Of a stretch of DNA of 64,000 nucleotides, positions 1 through 11,800 are shown piece after piece (the stretch's first letter is position 1; every line of letters starts with the position of its first letter). The notes below the pieces were generated by a model. The model made no database searches. It saw only the letters and a program-made list of their open reading frames with translations, and was not told the origin of the DNA. The DNA lies in the NCBI GenBank assembly GCA_016800925.1, contig JABCPU010000179.1, positions 62,001 through 126,000 of the forward strand, read 5' to 3'. The DNA comes from Suillus spraguei. Taxonomy: Eukaryota > Basidiomycota > Agaricomycetes > Boletales > Suillaceae. A program made the translations under genes and the position numbers.

Positions 1-25
1 ACTGGAAAGACTTGATCGACTTCAG

Positions 26-3000
26 ATGACTTCCCCTAGCAGGCGCAATCGTTGTCATGCTATCCATACCAATCAGACCAGATCCGCTGCTCCTGTACAG
101 CCAAATTTCATGCCAGCTGCGCCTGTTATGCAGCCTCCTCCTTACTTTGCACATCAACCGCTGCCAGTTGCCAATATCCTGGCTTGCCACGAAATGCAAT
201 CGAACATGTGTTGCATGCTCATCGTCCTCCTGTTGATTATAATGCACGTTTGAATGACCAGACAAATGCTGCTCACAACAACAGACGTCGTCAGCGTAAT
301 GTTCGTCGACAGCAGGACAGAGAGGAGATAAGACAGCAGGCGCAAGCAGAGCTCATGGCAGCACAGATACAGCCTCCGCATATACCTCATATTCCTAACG
401 AACCTGTTCAGCCTATTCAACCCGCACCTCCTGTGCCTCCTGTGTATGGTCCTATTCATTATGAGGGTGCAGTTGGTCCTCACAACTTTGATAATCCCCT
501 CCAATACTTTGCACATCCTGTACAACCTGTACCTGCACCACCTGAACCTGATAATCATGACCAGTTCAATGTCCAGTTTCGGCAGCAGCTTGAGGCAGAG
601 CGCATTAGAAATGACTTGCTTGAAAGACAAGCACAGAATGAATTTCTTCACCAGCAGCAGCAGATTCAGCATCAGTTGCAGCAGCAAGAAGCTGAGCGTG
701 TCCGTAGACAGGCCCAGGATGATCTGGCAGCCTTTCACTTGATGCAGCAGCAAGCTGCGCAGGGAAACGGAAACCATGCTTTGCACCAGCAGCAAATAGC
801 TGAGATAATTGCTAGACATGCTGAGAATGCTCGCCGTGAACAGCCGCAAGAAGCTGATTTGATGAATCGACAGCACGAGGCCCTCAGAACTTTGATGATC
901 CTCACATACCTAATCCTATGCCACCCAGAAATAATGTACCAGCACAGGAGGCATTTCGAAGACAGCAGATCCAATGGCAATTGCGCCAGCAAGAAGCCAG
1001 GAGGATCAATAGAGAGGCTGAGGAGGCTCTTCATCGACAGCAGCAGCAAGTTCGGCAACAGCAGATGCAGCAGCAGATGCAACAGCAATGCAGCAGCAAA
1101 TGCAGCAGCAAGAAGCTGGGCAGGTCAATATACAGAGTCAGCATGCTCTGGAACAGCAGCAGCAGGAACAGGAGCAGCACGATAGGCAGGATCGGGATCG
1201 TCTACGAGCAAGCCAACAAGAAGAAGCACGTCACAACCATGAGGAGCAGAGAGTTCATGAGCGGCAGGAGCGTCTTGAGGAGGCACTACATGAATATAAC
1301 GATCCATTATCTGAACGGCAACATGCAGAAGATGAGGAGAGAAGAAGAACACAGCAAGAAGAACAACGCCAAGAGCGTGAAGCAGAGGATGACCAGCGTA
1401 TCAATCAGGTCATTCCTGTTCCTGATGGAGCCCGAGCATATACGGAACCGATAAACCATCACACTCTTGGTCCTCTTAACGTAGAGTGCCCCAAATGTCA
1501 TGCACTTCACTTTGCATGCGAAAGACTATCCAACTCCTCTTTACGAAATCCTCGCTTTGGTATGTGCTGCTTGCAGGGCCAAGTCAGCCTTCCCCCATTT
1601 CCAGCATGGCCACCTGAGCTAGAGCGGGCCTATGCGGACAGAACATTTGTGTCCAAAATTCGCCAGTACAACAGTGCTCTTGCATTTACCTCTGTTGGTG
1701 TCAATATCGAGGATCGTGCTCTTCAAGGATCTGGCCCAAATGCTTTTCGTATTCATGGTTCTCTTCACCATCTCATGGGCAGTCTTTTACCTCCAGAAGG
1801 TGTCCAGCCTTCATACGCTCAACTTTATATATACGACTCTGAAGAAGCCACCAACATACGCACCACCCGCCCTGGAAATGAAGGCCTCGATCCTCAGATT
1901 CTCAGAGATCTGCACGATATGTTGCATCGCAACCACCCATATGCCGCTGTGTATAAGCAGGCATATCAAGTCATGCGAGAGAAGCCTCCAGAGGAGCAGA
2001 CAGACCTTTCTATGCTTATTCATTTCCAGCCAGGCACAGATGGTCGAAGATATAATCTTCCCACTGCCAATGATATTGCTGGAATTCTTCCTGGAGACGG
2101 ATCCGAGGAGGTGCGTCATGCACGCGACATTATCGTATATTATCAAGGCGGTCCGCTTCGGCGCATAAGTCAACTTAGCCATGCATACGCCTGTCTTCAT
2201 TATGTCATTCTCTTTCCTAAGGGAGAGGATGGCTGGGACCTCTACATTGATATGATCGTTCCTGTGGGTGGGCGTGCACGTGCAAAAAAAGTGACTCAGC
2301 TGCTGTATTACGCCTTTCGACTTCATCCCCGCCCCCCTCGCCTGGATCACAATAACATCTTTCGTGGTGGAAGGCTGTTCCAGCAGTATGTGGTTGATGC
2401 TTGGGCATCAATCGAGCAGAGCAGACTCAACTGGATAAGAAACAATCAGAAGAAGCTCAGGGCTGACTGCTACCGAGGGCTGACAGATAATGTTTTCAAT
2501 GATGGAGTGGGCAATTTAGCTGAGACAGGTCGTTCCATAATCCTTCCCTCCTCTCATAATGGAAGCCCTCGGTATATGCAGCAGCTGCTGCAGGACTCCC
2601 TGGCCATCTGCCGTGCCTGCAAGAAGCCCGATCTTTTCCTGACGATGACTGCCAATGGAAGCTGGCCTGAGATTACTGAGAATCTCCTTCCAGGTAAAGA
2701 GACATATTTTGATGCATTATTATGACATGATCCTGACGAGTTTTCTTATGTAGGTCAGAGTGCTGTGGACCGTCCAGACTTGGTTGCTCGCGTATTTTAC
2801 CAGAAGCAGAAGGCTCTCTTGAAGAAGGTTCGCGATGGCTACTACGGCAAGGTTGCGGGATTGGTGTACACCATTGAATATCAGAAGCGTGGCCTGCCTC
2901 ACATGCACCTTCTCATCTTCCTGGATCCAGATCACAAGATTCGCACTGTGGAACAGATCGACTCCTTCATCTCCGCCCAAATCCCTGACAGAAATGTCCA

Positions 3001-5749
3001 TCCACAACTCTATGAGGCCGTACAAAAATACATGCTCCATGGCCCCTGCACTACGCAGCGTTGCTTGGAGAATGGAAAGTGCAAGAAGCGTTATCCAAAG
3101 TCTTTCACTCCCCAGACATTGATGAAGGAGGACGGCTATCCAGAGTATGCCAGGCCAGACAATGGTCGCACCATCCAAAAAAATGACGACATCTTCACCA
3201 ACAAAGATGTCGTTCCCCACCCCCCGCAACTGCTGGTAGAATTCAACTGCCACATCAATCTCGAAGTCTGTGCTTCTATCAAGTCGGTCAAATACATCCA
3301 CAAGTACATCTACAAGGGAAATGACCGTGCCACATTGGAGATGACAGGACCGGTGGATGAGGTCAAAACCTATCTTGACTCCAGATACATCAGCTCCACT
3401 GAGGCCGCATGGCACATCTTTGAGTTTGGAATGCACCTTGAATGGCCCTCTGTCTATCGCTTGCCGGTCCACCTCCCAGATGAACACATGGTGTTTTATG
3501 ATCCTGAGGATAATGCACAGGATGTTCTTGAGCGCGCAGCAACCAAGGAGACTTGCCTCACTGGATGGTTCAAGGCTAACTCCAATAATGTCTTGGTGGC
3601 TGCTGGAGCCCACGACCACCTCTACCAGGACTTCCCCTCAAGATTCGTATGGAACAAGACGGCGTGGAAATACGCCAACGCGGAATAGCGATTGGAAGGA
3701 TGTACTCTGCTGCACCCGGCTCCGGAGAGCGCTTCTACCTGAGATTGCTTTTGACTGTAGTAAAAGGTATGGTCCTGACGTCAATTTTTATGAATAAAAC
3801 TTACCATGTCTTCAAGGGGCCACCTCCTATGAGAACCTTCGGACAGTTGACGGTGTCTTATGCGACACTTTCAAGGAGGCATGTCGGCGCAGGGGTCTGC
3901 TTGAGGATGATAATGAATGGATCCAGTGCTTGCAGGACGCCTCTCATATGAGCACTGGACATGGCATGCGCAACCTCTTTGCCATCATCCTCATACACTG
4001 CAACCCTACAGACCCCAGTGATCTTTGGAACCACTTCAAGGAGAATCTCTGCGATGATCTGCGCCACCGCCTATCACGCTCCCATTCAGCATCCCCGACC
4101 CTACAGATGAAGAGGTTCATGACTATGGTCTCTATCTCATCGATGGCATGCTCCGCAAAAATGGAAAGTCTTTGCAAGCGATTCCTCAGATGCCTGTACC
4201 TCAAATGGCAGCAAGATGGGGGGCCATGCAGGGAAATCAGCTCATTGCCGAGCAGCTCCAATATAACCAGGAGGAGCTCCAGCAGATGGTGAACCAAGGA
4301 GTGCTTTCTCTTAATCAGGAGCAGAGGACAGTCTTTGATGCAGTGGTCGATGATGCCATGCAACGTAATGAACAAAGACCTGGACATTCATACTTTGTCC
4401 ACAGTGCAGGTGGATGTGGAAAGACATATCTCTGCAAGCTCATTGCTTCAAAGCTCCGTGCTGAAGGCAAGATTGTCCTATGCGTGGCTTCCTCTGGAAT
4501 CGCTTCTCTCCTCCTGCCAGGCGGACGCACGGCTCATTCTCGATTCAAAATTCCAATTCCCATCAATGAGGACAGCTCCTGCAACATCAAGAAAGGAGAT
4601 GTCGTGCATGAGCTTCTCAAGGCCACCTCCCTCATCATCTGCGATGAAATTCCTATGCTACACCGTCACAATCTGGAATGCCTTGATCGCTCATTGCGCG
4701 ACCTTCTGAACGTCGATGCTGATTTTGGAGGAATGACGATGCTCTTTGGAGGAGACTTCAGACAGACCCTGCCGGTGGTGCCTCATGGATCCAGGAGCAG
4801 ATAGTGGGCGCTACATTTTGCAGATCTCGCATCTGGCCAAGGCTTCGCATCTTCCACCTAAAGACAAACATGCGGCTTGGCCAAGACCCCGCCTCTGATG
4901 AATTTGCAAAGTGGCTTCTTGAGATTGGAGCTGGGAAGGGCACACATGCAGATGGAACGGTCACCCTTCCGATTCATATGCGCTGCCCTGACAATGATAT
5001 CCGCTCTCTCATCAATGCCCTATACTCTCCTATTCTGCTCCCTGGGCATCCTCCTGTGAATGATTCCTTCTTCCTGGAAGTACCATCCTCTCCGCAAAGA
5101 ACACTGATGTGGACGAAATCAATGCCAACATTCTTGAATCATTCCCTGGAGATAAAGCGGTCTTCACCAGCGCAGACTCAATCACTGAGAAGGACTACGA
5201 CTACATCCCACCTGAGTACCTTCATACTCTCACGCCATCAGGGTTCCCTTTGCACAAATTGGAACTCAAAGTGGGTGTTCCTCTCATGTCGTTGCGCAAC
5301 TTGGACCCCACCAATGGCCTCTATAACGGAACTAGGATGATCCTCCTGTCTTGGACCACACGCGTCCTCAGGTGTCGTATTCTTAGAGATGGAGTTGATG
5401 AAGCTCATCAAGACGATCAGAACACTGTCCTAATCCCCGCATGACGCTGGATGCCACGTCTGAAGACAACCCTATCCCTTTCAAGCGTCACCAATTCCCC
5501 GTTCGTCTTGCGTTCGCTATGACAATCAACAAGGCTCAAGGTCAAAGTGTGAAGTGGGTTGGGCTGGATTTGCGGACTCCCGTGTTCAGTCATGGACAGC
5601 TGTATGTGGCTTTGTCTTGCTGCACTCACCCAGAGAGAGTGCGTGCCATCTTTCCAGAGCATGAAGAAGGGTCAAAGACAACCAATGTGGTGTATACAGA
5701 AGTGCTGAGAGGACTTAGAGATAGAGATGATATGGAGGCTGAGGATTGA
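26..5749 (+). pseudogene. Helitron Rep/helicase polyprotein, multiply frameshifted
   Basis: In order: a Gln/Glu/Arg-rich coiled region with CAG tracts (about 270-1400); a Cys/His cluster starting VECPKCHALHFACE near 1490; a Helitron-like N-terminal domain to 2693; an intron 2694-2753 that restores LLPG|QSAVDRP; the HUH motif PHMH at about 2900-2908; the two-tyrosine motif KYIHKYIYKG at about 3290-3320; Walker A SAGGCGKT near 4405-4430; Walker B LIICDEIPML; the FGGDFRQTLPVV motif; and a C-terminal [10 protein letters not shown] motif ending at 5749. A second intron runs from about 3768 to 3816. Frame changes occur near 190, 893, 1085, 3660, 4085, 4795, 5088 and 5440, so no single uninterrupted protein is encoded as written. 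The catalytic motifs are intact, which suggests recent decay or partly sequencing error. Confidence 0.85.
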
Positions 5750-5928
5750 TTGATGTATATTGATGTACTTTTATATAGAGGACCGAATGTATAGTGCACT
5801 TTTAGATGGTGCAGTAGATTTTAGTTTTAGTTTTCTTGAAATGCTGCTCAAAATGTACATGTCTGTTTTAAAATCCACTATGATTGCGAATAAGTTAAGG
5901 TGCACGAAGTAGTGATTATTAGGATGAA

Positions 5929-6153
5929 GCCAAGGCCAGAAAGCCAAAAAGAGTGCGAAGCACTCTTTTTGGCTTTCTGTGCCTTGGGCAAAAGAGAATT
6001 ATTGGGATGAAGCCAAGGCCAGGAAGGCAAAAAGAGTGCGAAGCACTCTTTTGCCTTCCTGTGCCTTGGGCAAACAGAATTATTAGGATGAAGCCTTGGC
6101 CAGGGAGCAAAAGGAGTGCGAAGCACTCCTTTTGCTTCCTGTGCCGAAGGCAC
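5929..6153. repeat. Three tandem long hairpins with C(GAA)G loops
   Basis: Hairpins lie at 5929-5989, 6012-6071 and 6093-6151, with periods of 83 and 81 bp. Each has an inner stem of about 18-19 bp closed by GTGC-GAA-GCAC and an outer stem. The arms differ between units but stay complementary. For example AGAAAGCC/GGCTTTCT in unit 1 becomes AGGAAGGC/GCCTTCCT in unit 2, and the outer GCCAAGGC/GCCTTGGGC becomes GCCTTGGC/GCCGAAGGC in unit 3. Spacers share an AATTATTRGGATGAA core. A fourth small hairpin GTGCC-GAA-GGCAC (6141-6153) overlaps the outer 3' arm of unit 3. The set lies 180 bp after the Helitron stop codon. Confidence 0.9.
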
Positions 6154-6298
6154 AACGGGTGGTGGACTCGTAAGTAAGGAATAGGTAAACTCATGATTTC
6201 CTGATGTGATAGAACATCTTGCCACGTGGTTAGTATGTGCCACAAATTTGGAATACTTACCTTTCCATGGACCTTTGATAAGCTAAACTTCATCTACA

Positions 6299-6305
6299 TA
6301 TAAAA
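6299..6305 (+). promoter_or_regulatory. TATA-like box of BTB1
   Basis: TATAAAA lies 90 bp upstream of the BTB1 start codon, a plausible core-promoter position. This is inference from position and sequence only. Confidence 0.35.
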
Positions 6306-6394
6306 TCATATCCATCGTCAAGAAAGGTATTTCGAATCTGTCCTTTTTTCACGCCTTTTCTGTATTCAAAAGTCTGCAGTGTCTGCTGTCGGTC

Positions 6395-7397
6395 ATGGAA
6401 AACACTGAGAAAATCGCTATCACTCAAGCTCGAGCACCATTCGATGATCATAATTGTGACATCATCCTCCGTTCAGCTGATGGTGTCGATTTCCATGTCT
6501 TCAAGCTCATTCTTTCCCTTATGTCACCCGTATTCAAAGACATGTTCGCGCTACCGCAGAGCGAATCGCAGTCAGACGTATCGTCTGTACCGGTCATTAC
6601 TGTGACTGAGAGTAGCACGATACTCGAATCCCTTCTTCTACTTTGCTATCCTGCCACCACCCCAACCTTTGGCAGCTTGGGTGACGCAAAGGTTGTGATG
6701 AAAGCAGCTAGTAAGTATGACATGCAAGCGGCCCTCAGCCGTGCAGGGGACCTCGTGATGGCACAATTTCCATCATATAACAGTAACTTTCTCGAGTTAT
6801 ACGCTCTCTCTTGTCAATTCGGATGGCTGCATCATGCGCAGACAGCCGCCACACAGGCCCTTGAGATCTGGAATCTCGGACGCCCTAGCCAGATGTTTAA
6901 TGGTATGCGGGACGTCACCGCTATGGATTACCACAGGCTCCTCGAATACCATTATGAATGCGGCATCGCTGCTCAAGCAGTCGGGAACTCTCTTTCCTGG
7001 CTGGATGTTCGACATAAAGATCTGGAAATGTGGGGAGAGTGCAAGTGCAAAAGATATAGCTTTGTGACACTCCAAACGCAGTTCGGAAATGTGAATGTCG
7101 GCCCGTGGTTCCATGAGTATCTGCTTTCGAGTGGGAGGGAGTTGTTGGCGAGGCCTTGCGAGTCAACCTTAACGGATTCGTCAGTTTACAATCTCGCTAT
7201 TGCCAAAGCGACTAATTGCGACACTTGCCGAGTCTGTATCGCTCAACATATGGACATATTCCGCACATTATATATCGCACAGGTCAAGAAAGTGGTCGCG
7301 ACTGTGAGTCAAGCCCATCCTGCTACTACAAGTTTCGTTCATCTCTGATTCGATACTCGCCTGAATTTTGTAGGTGAAATTGAGGACCGATGATTAA
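6395..7397 (+). CDS. BTB/POZ domain protein (BTB1)
   Basis: The exons are 6395-7303 and 7374-7397, giving 310 residues. The N-terminal BTB fold reads CDIILRSADGVDFHVFKLIL followed by LMSPVFKDMF (residues about 20-55) and the VITVTESSTILESLLLLCYP segment, as in BTB proteins where this domain mediates dimerisation. The C-terminal half is helical and carries two cysteine clusters, ECKCK (near residue 213) and CDTCRVC (near 275), that recur in the other BTB genes of this window. The last exon encodes only VKLRTDD behind a GTGAGT...TTGTAG intron. Without splicing, translation would run on to a stop at 7348. BTB proteins commonly serve as substrate adaptors or scaffolds, but no partner is evident. 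Expression could be influenced by the adjoining Helitron tail. Confidence 0.85.
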
Positions 7398-7642
7398 AGT
7401 ATTCGCTGTTGCTGCTATAGAGTGCCGTGTACTACCATCCGAGCTGGCGTTGTGTACTGTAGTGTGTTGGTGACAACGTATCTTGTGAGCTTATATGATT
7501 GAACAAGTTATGGATATGATCAGCAACACTGTATGTGTTGAGAAAGACAGGCCTTTGAAAGTGACTCGAGAGTTCTAGCCCCTGTAGCAATAGACTGCGA
7601 TTTCCATTTTGGTCCCTTCCTAATTTTGCCTTCTCCAGAGTG

Positions 7643-8741
7643 ATGTACTCAACCGTGCACTACAACTTTCTCGCGCGTCCTCTCCGCAGCCTCGTTTTCG
7701 CTTCACATCGTCCGATTATCCAGTTTTCTCTATATCCTAGTCCATTCCAGCTCAAAACAAGACACAGAAATGTCTTCACCGCAGTCACCAGAGCCCTCTC
7801 CACCTCTTGTGTCAGATGGTCCGACAGGAAGACCGACGACACTAAAGGCTCTGCTGCAACACCACCTTTGCACGAGAACATATACACCATACCAAATTTA
7901 CTGACGGTTTCTCGGATTCTTTCGTGCCCCGTCCTCGGTTGGTCCATCCTGCATGACGATTTCTTCCTCGCGACCGGATTGTTGGTCTATGCTGGGTTAT
8001 CAGACTTAGTGCGTACCCCACGAATGATCAGGTTGATCAAAAGCTGAGCTCTGAATAAAGGCCGATGGCTACCTGGCAAGACGCTTCAACATGCATTCAG
8101 TTCTCGGGACCATTCTTGACCCCGCTGCGGACAAAACTCTCATGACCACCCTCACGGTGACATTGGCTATGAAGGGATTGCTTCCCGGTGAGCAAACTGA
8201 ACAGTGGTCCATGTTTATTTGTCTGATGCAACCTCTAGTCTCGTTGGCCTCTATAATTATCGGGCGCGATGTGTTGCTGAGTCTTTCCGCCTTTTACATC
8301 CGTTATACCTCACTCCCCGCACCAGTACGTGTCAAACGAATGATTTTTTAGTATGCAGCGTTCACCAAATCTTCCAGAAAACCTTTTCTCGATATTGGGA
8401 CTTTTCTATACCATCTGCTGAAGTACGGCCCACCATGATCAGCAAAGTAGGATTCTTTGCACCCCATTTTGTGATTTGCTCAGCTTTCATTTGCAGTACA
8501 ATACCTTTGCTCAGCTTGCGTTAATGTGTGCTACAACCGTCACCCCCATCCTGCCTGCACAATATAACTTGTTTGTACCCGAAATGCAGTAAGCCAGTCA
8601 TATATTCATGTCTTTTCTTACCCTGACATGCTCAGAATTTTGGTGGCCGTGACAACGGTTTGGAGTGGGCTGTCCTACGTATTTTCCAAGGATGCTGTAC
8701 GGATAGTATCGGAAACACGCAAGAAGCTTCCGCCTTCATAA
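7643..8741 (+). CDS. CRD1: Cardiolipin synthase, mitochondrial (CDP-alcohol phosphatidyltransferase)
   Basis: Six exons: 7643-8008, 8061-8187, 8239-8334, 8379-8456, 8497-8588 and 8636-8741. Joining them gives the full CDP-alcohol phosphotransferase signature D-G-x2-A-R-x8-G-x3-D-x3-D as ADGYLARRFNMHSVLG followed by TILDPAADK, split by the first intron just before ADG. The N-terminus is rich in Arg/Ser/Thr and basic, as expected for a mitochondrial presequence. It is followed by PNLLTVSRIL and several membrane segments; IIGRDVLLSLSAFYIRY and RYWDFSIPSAEVRPTMISK match the eukaryotic Crd1 type. The enzyme condenses CDP-diacylglycerol with phosphatidylglycerol in the inner membrane. All introns are 40-52 bp with GT-AG ends and the frame is intact. 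Confidence 0.88.
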
Positions 8742-8871
8742 CGCGCGATTCAGCACTACCAAGGACCTAGTGCAGGGCTTACAAGATCTTGATTTAGAAT
8801 ACCGAACTAATGATACAACAACTATGATAACAACGGCCTGGCCAAACGGGAAGACATCGCGAAGTGAGGGG

Positions 8872-11800
8872 CTACGAGGTAGCCGCAATGGTTCTTCGAC
8901 GACGGACTTCTTGTAACGCATTAGAAATCGCTTGTTTGTTTGAGCTTGCTTCTCGCCAAGCCTCACTGACTTGCCTGAAAGGACATCAATCAAGACGGAA
9001 ACGTGGGGATCAGTGACTGGGCACCTACCTCACACGCCGTATAAATATGACACTTAGTACAACGCTCTTTATCGAGCGTGGTTTCTTCATAATCGCTGGT
9101 GGATTTTTTGGTTTGGGGTATCCTATCCGGGATATACAGGCCAGTATGCGCTTCTCACTATCAAACAAGATAAACGTACAGCATAATGATGCAGAAAATG
9201 CCCGTACCTTGCCTCAAAGTTCGAGAGGAGAACAAGAAGATAATGTTTCTGGTATACGAGATCATCTCGCAAGGTAGACTCGCGAGTAAACTTCGCCTTG
9301 AGGTACCGAATCTGGACGACGAGACCCTTGCACTCTTCTTTGTGCTGTTTTTTCAGCTCGACGAGCTGGTAGCCATCACTATTTTGTTGTTCAGCATCAA
9401 GATGCGGCACGAAAGCGCGCCATCACCTACGTCGCAAATCCATAATCCTTGATTTTGAGCTTCTCCTGGGCCGTCTTTAACTTCGTATGCTGGTTGCCGA
9501 GCTGCTCATTCAGGAGACGTATCTGAGTTTGGGCCTGCTTCTTGGCTCGCTCAGCTTTCGTCAGTTCATCCTTATGTCTCTCCTGCAGCTTCTGCTTCTC
9601 TGTCCGCAGAGTTTTAAGATCACGTCCAAACGCCTCGGCATCTCGCTTGACGCGTCTAAGGTCGGATTCAAGGGCTGCAACAGTGCGTGCAACATCGGTC
9701 TTCTCAATCGCCATGCGGTTTTTCTCCTCTTCGCTACGCTGTAGCTCGTCGGCTTGATTGGAGAGCGCACGCCTGAGGTCTTCAATTTCACCCAGATGCG
9801 AGTCGAGTTGATGGCGGCGGTTGTCATGCGATGATTGTGACTTTGCATAGTCATCGCGAAGCTTGTTGGCTCGCTGTTCAAGTGTCAGCACAGTGTAATA
9901 TTGTTATAAGAAACACTCACTTCTGATACTTCAGTGAACCGTCGCTGAAGTTCCTTGTGGTCATTGGCAAGAAGAGACCGCTCTTGCCGCAGCTGATCGA
10001 TCGTCTCTGTGTTTTCTTTGACTTTGCCTTCGAGGCGACGGGCTTGCTGCTCGATGTTTGCATTGGCTGTGCTTGTCAATCAGGAGGGACGGTTTGGGGA
10101 TTGCACGGTACGTACTTCGCAACTCGGTCTCAAGTTCCTTATTTTCGCGTTTGGCTTTTTGAAGCTGTCTCTTAACATCATCGATATCCTAATAACTTTC
10201 TGGTTAAAATACTTCTGACGATGGTTAAGGGAACGCACCGCCTCGGTTCGTTGTAGTTGACGAGCTACATCACTCTTCTCACGCTGAACACGGTTTTGCT
10301 CCGTGGACATCTGCCTGAGACGCGTCCTCTCGGCCTGTAGCTCAGCCTCGAGATCAGCAATGACAGCCTTTGCCTTTTCGACCTCCCGAGTATCAGCTCT
10401 CGATTGTCGGCTAGCTTCAGTGGCTCTCTTCGCTTCGTCCTTTGCGCTTCGTATTTCCATGTTCATCCGGTTCGCAGCATCTTGAAGGACCGCCTTTTCA
10501 CCTAGAAGGTGGCGTTTTTCTTCTTCCCATCGCTGTTTCATCGTGTCCAGTTCCTTGTTAACTGCATGAAGGTCCAATCTGAGAGCTTCGCTGGTCTTCG
10601 TCGGCGGTGTTGGGGGGTTAGAGGGGAGACCACTATGCGATACATCCAAGGAGCTTAGAAACGTTGGGTCAGGATATCGATATCACGCCAAAGACGCGCC
10701 ATGAATCATACCTTTCATCGGCGTCATAAAATCGTTGCAATGTTGATGTGTCCACCTTGACCATGCATTTCTGACAACGGAGCCTTTGGAGTCGGTGAAG
10801 TCGGCGTTCCTCGCGTCTCTGTAACCTTCCCATCTCGTTTTCCATCTGAGAAATCTTGGATCGAGCCTGTTCAAGATCTCTTGTAAGCGACACGGCTCCC
10901 AGCCCAGCATCTTCTAGCTCATCGAGCTTTTGGTCGATGCTATCGTTGGCACGGTCGAGTTCAGTTTGAAGACGGGCGATTTCGCTTAATAGCGGGGACA
11001 CCGAGGGATCGCCGACGGTGTTATTCAGCCACGAAAGCTATTGATTTTCCATCAGCAAGGAATCCTCAAACATTAAAATATCAATCAGCTCACATCTTTA
11101 AGAGGACCTCCAGGTGTCTTCGGAGCCCTGACAGACATCGATAATACATGCCGATGAATGGGTGAGATCCCACTGAGGTTGACCACCTTGTTTGGAGTTG
11201 CCATCTCGAAGCTGGTCGATCGAAGGGCCTTGATACGTGCCTGGAGTTGCTCTTTGTCCTTCTCCAGAATCTCGATCCTCTGGTCCTTAGCAGCGTCAAT
11301 AGCTTTCCGCGCAGGAGAGTGTTGGAGAAGCTCAGTGAGTCTCGCGATGTCTTTGTGTGCCTGTTCCAGCTCTGCCTCGAGTACATTCTCAAGTTCAGCA
11401 TTGCTCTCGTCTAAACGCTGTCCTTTCAAAAGCCGGGACATCTCCCTCTCGCGCTCTCTTTCTCTTTCGAGGGTTGAAATCTTGGCCTTCAGATCTGCGA
11501 CAACTTCTTGATCGGTGCGCATCTTCTGCTCCGCAGCTTCAAGAGCATCCTCCATTTGGCCGGCCATCAGTAATGCCCCTGCTTTATCCTTTTCCAGCGC
11601 TTCAGCACGGTCGTTAGCCTCTTGTTCCGCGGCCTCCAATTGGTTAAAGTGGTCTTGAGCGGAAGTGAGTTGCTCTTCGAGGTCTTGAATGCGTTCAGTG
11701 GTTGCTGTGACAGCCTCCTCGAGTTCGGCAGTATAGGTCTTTAGTTCGCGGACCTCCTCGTTGATATCCTTCCCAGAATCTGCAATGAGCTGCTGTGCTT

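Larger units (their letters stand above)
1..6190 (+). mobile_element. Helitron (rolling-circle transposon), left end outside the window
   Basis: The element contains a Rep/helicase reading frame and, 180 bp after its stop, a tandem set of hairpins. Helitrons move through a single-stranded rolling-circle intermediate cut by an HUH nuclease fused to a Pif1-type helicase, and both parts can be read here. The 5' TC terminus lies left of base 1. I could not identify a canonical CTRR 3' terminus preceded by a single hairpin, so the right boundary near 6190 is a guess taken from the end of the hairpin array. The element sits directly upstream of BTB1 in the same orientation. Confidence 0.75.

Noticed and set aside
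154..876. Long minus-strand open frames opposite the Helitron N-terminus
   Set aside because: They are antisense shadows of the CAG-rich Gln coding region, being Leu-rich with no family resemblance.
6160..6240. Canonical Helitron 3' terminus (CTRR after one hairpin)
   Set aside because: No CTAG/CTRRT was found at the expected distance from the last hairpin, so the right end is left undefined.
5878..6293. Open frames across the hairpin array
   Set aside because: They arise because the repeat lacks stops; the peptides just mirror the repeat.
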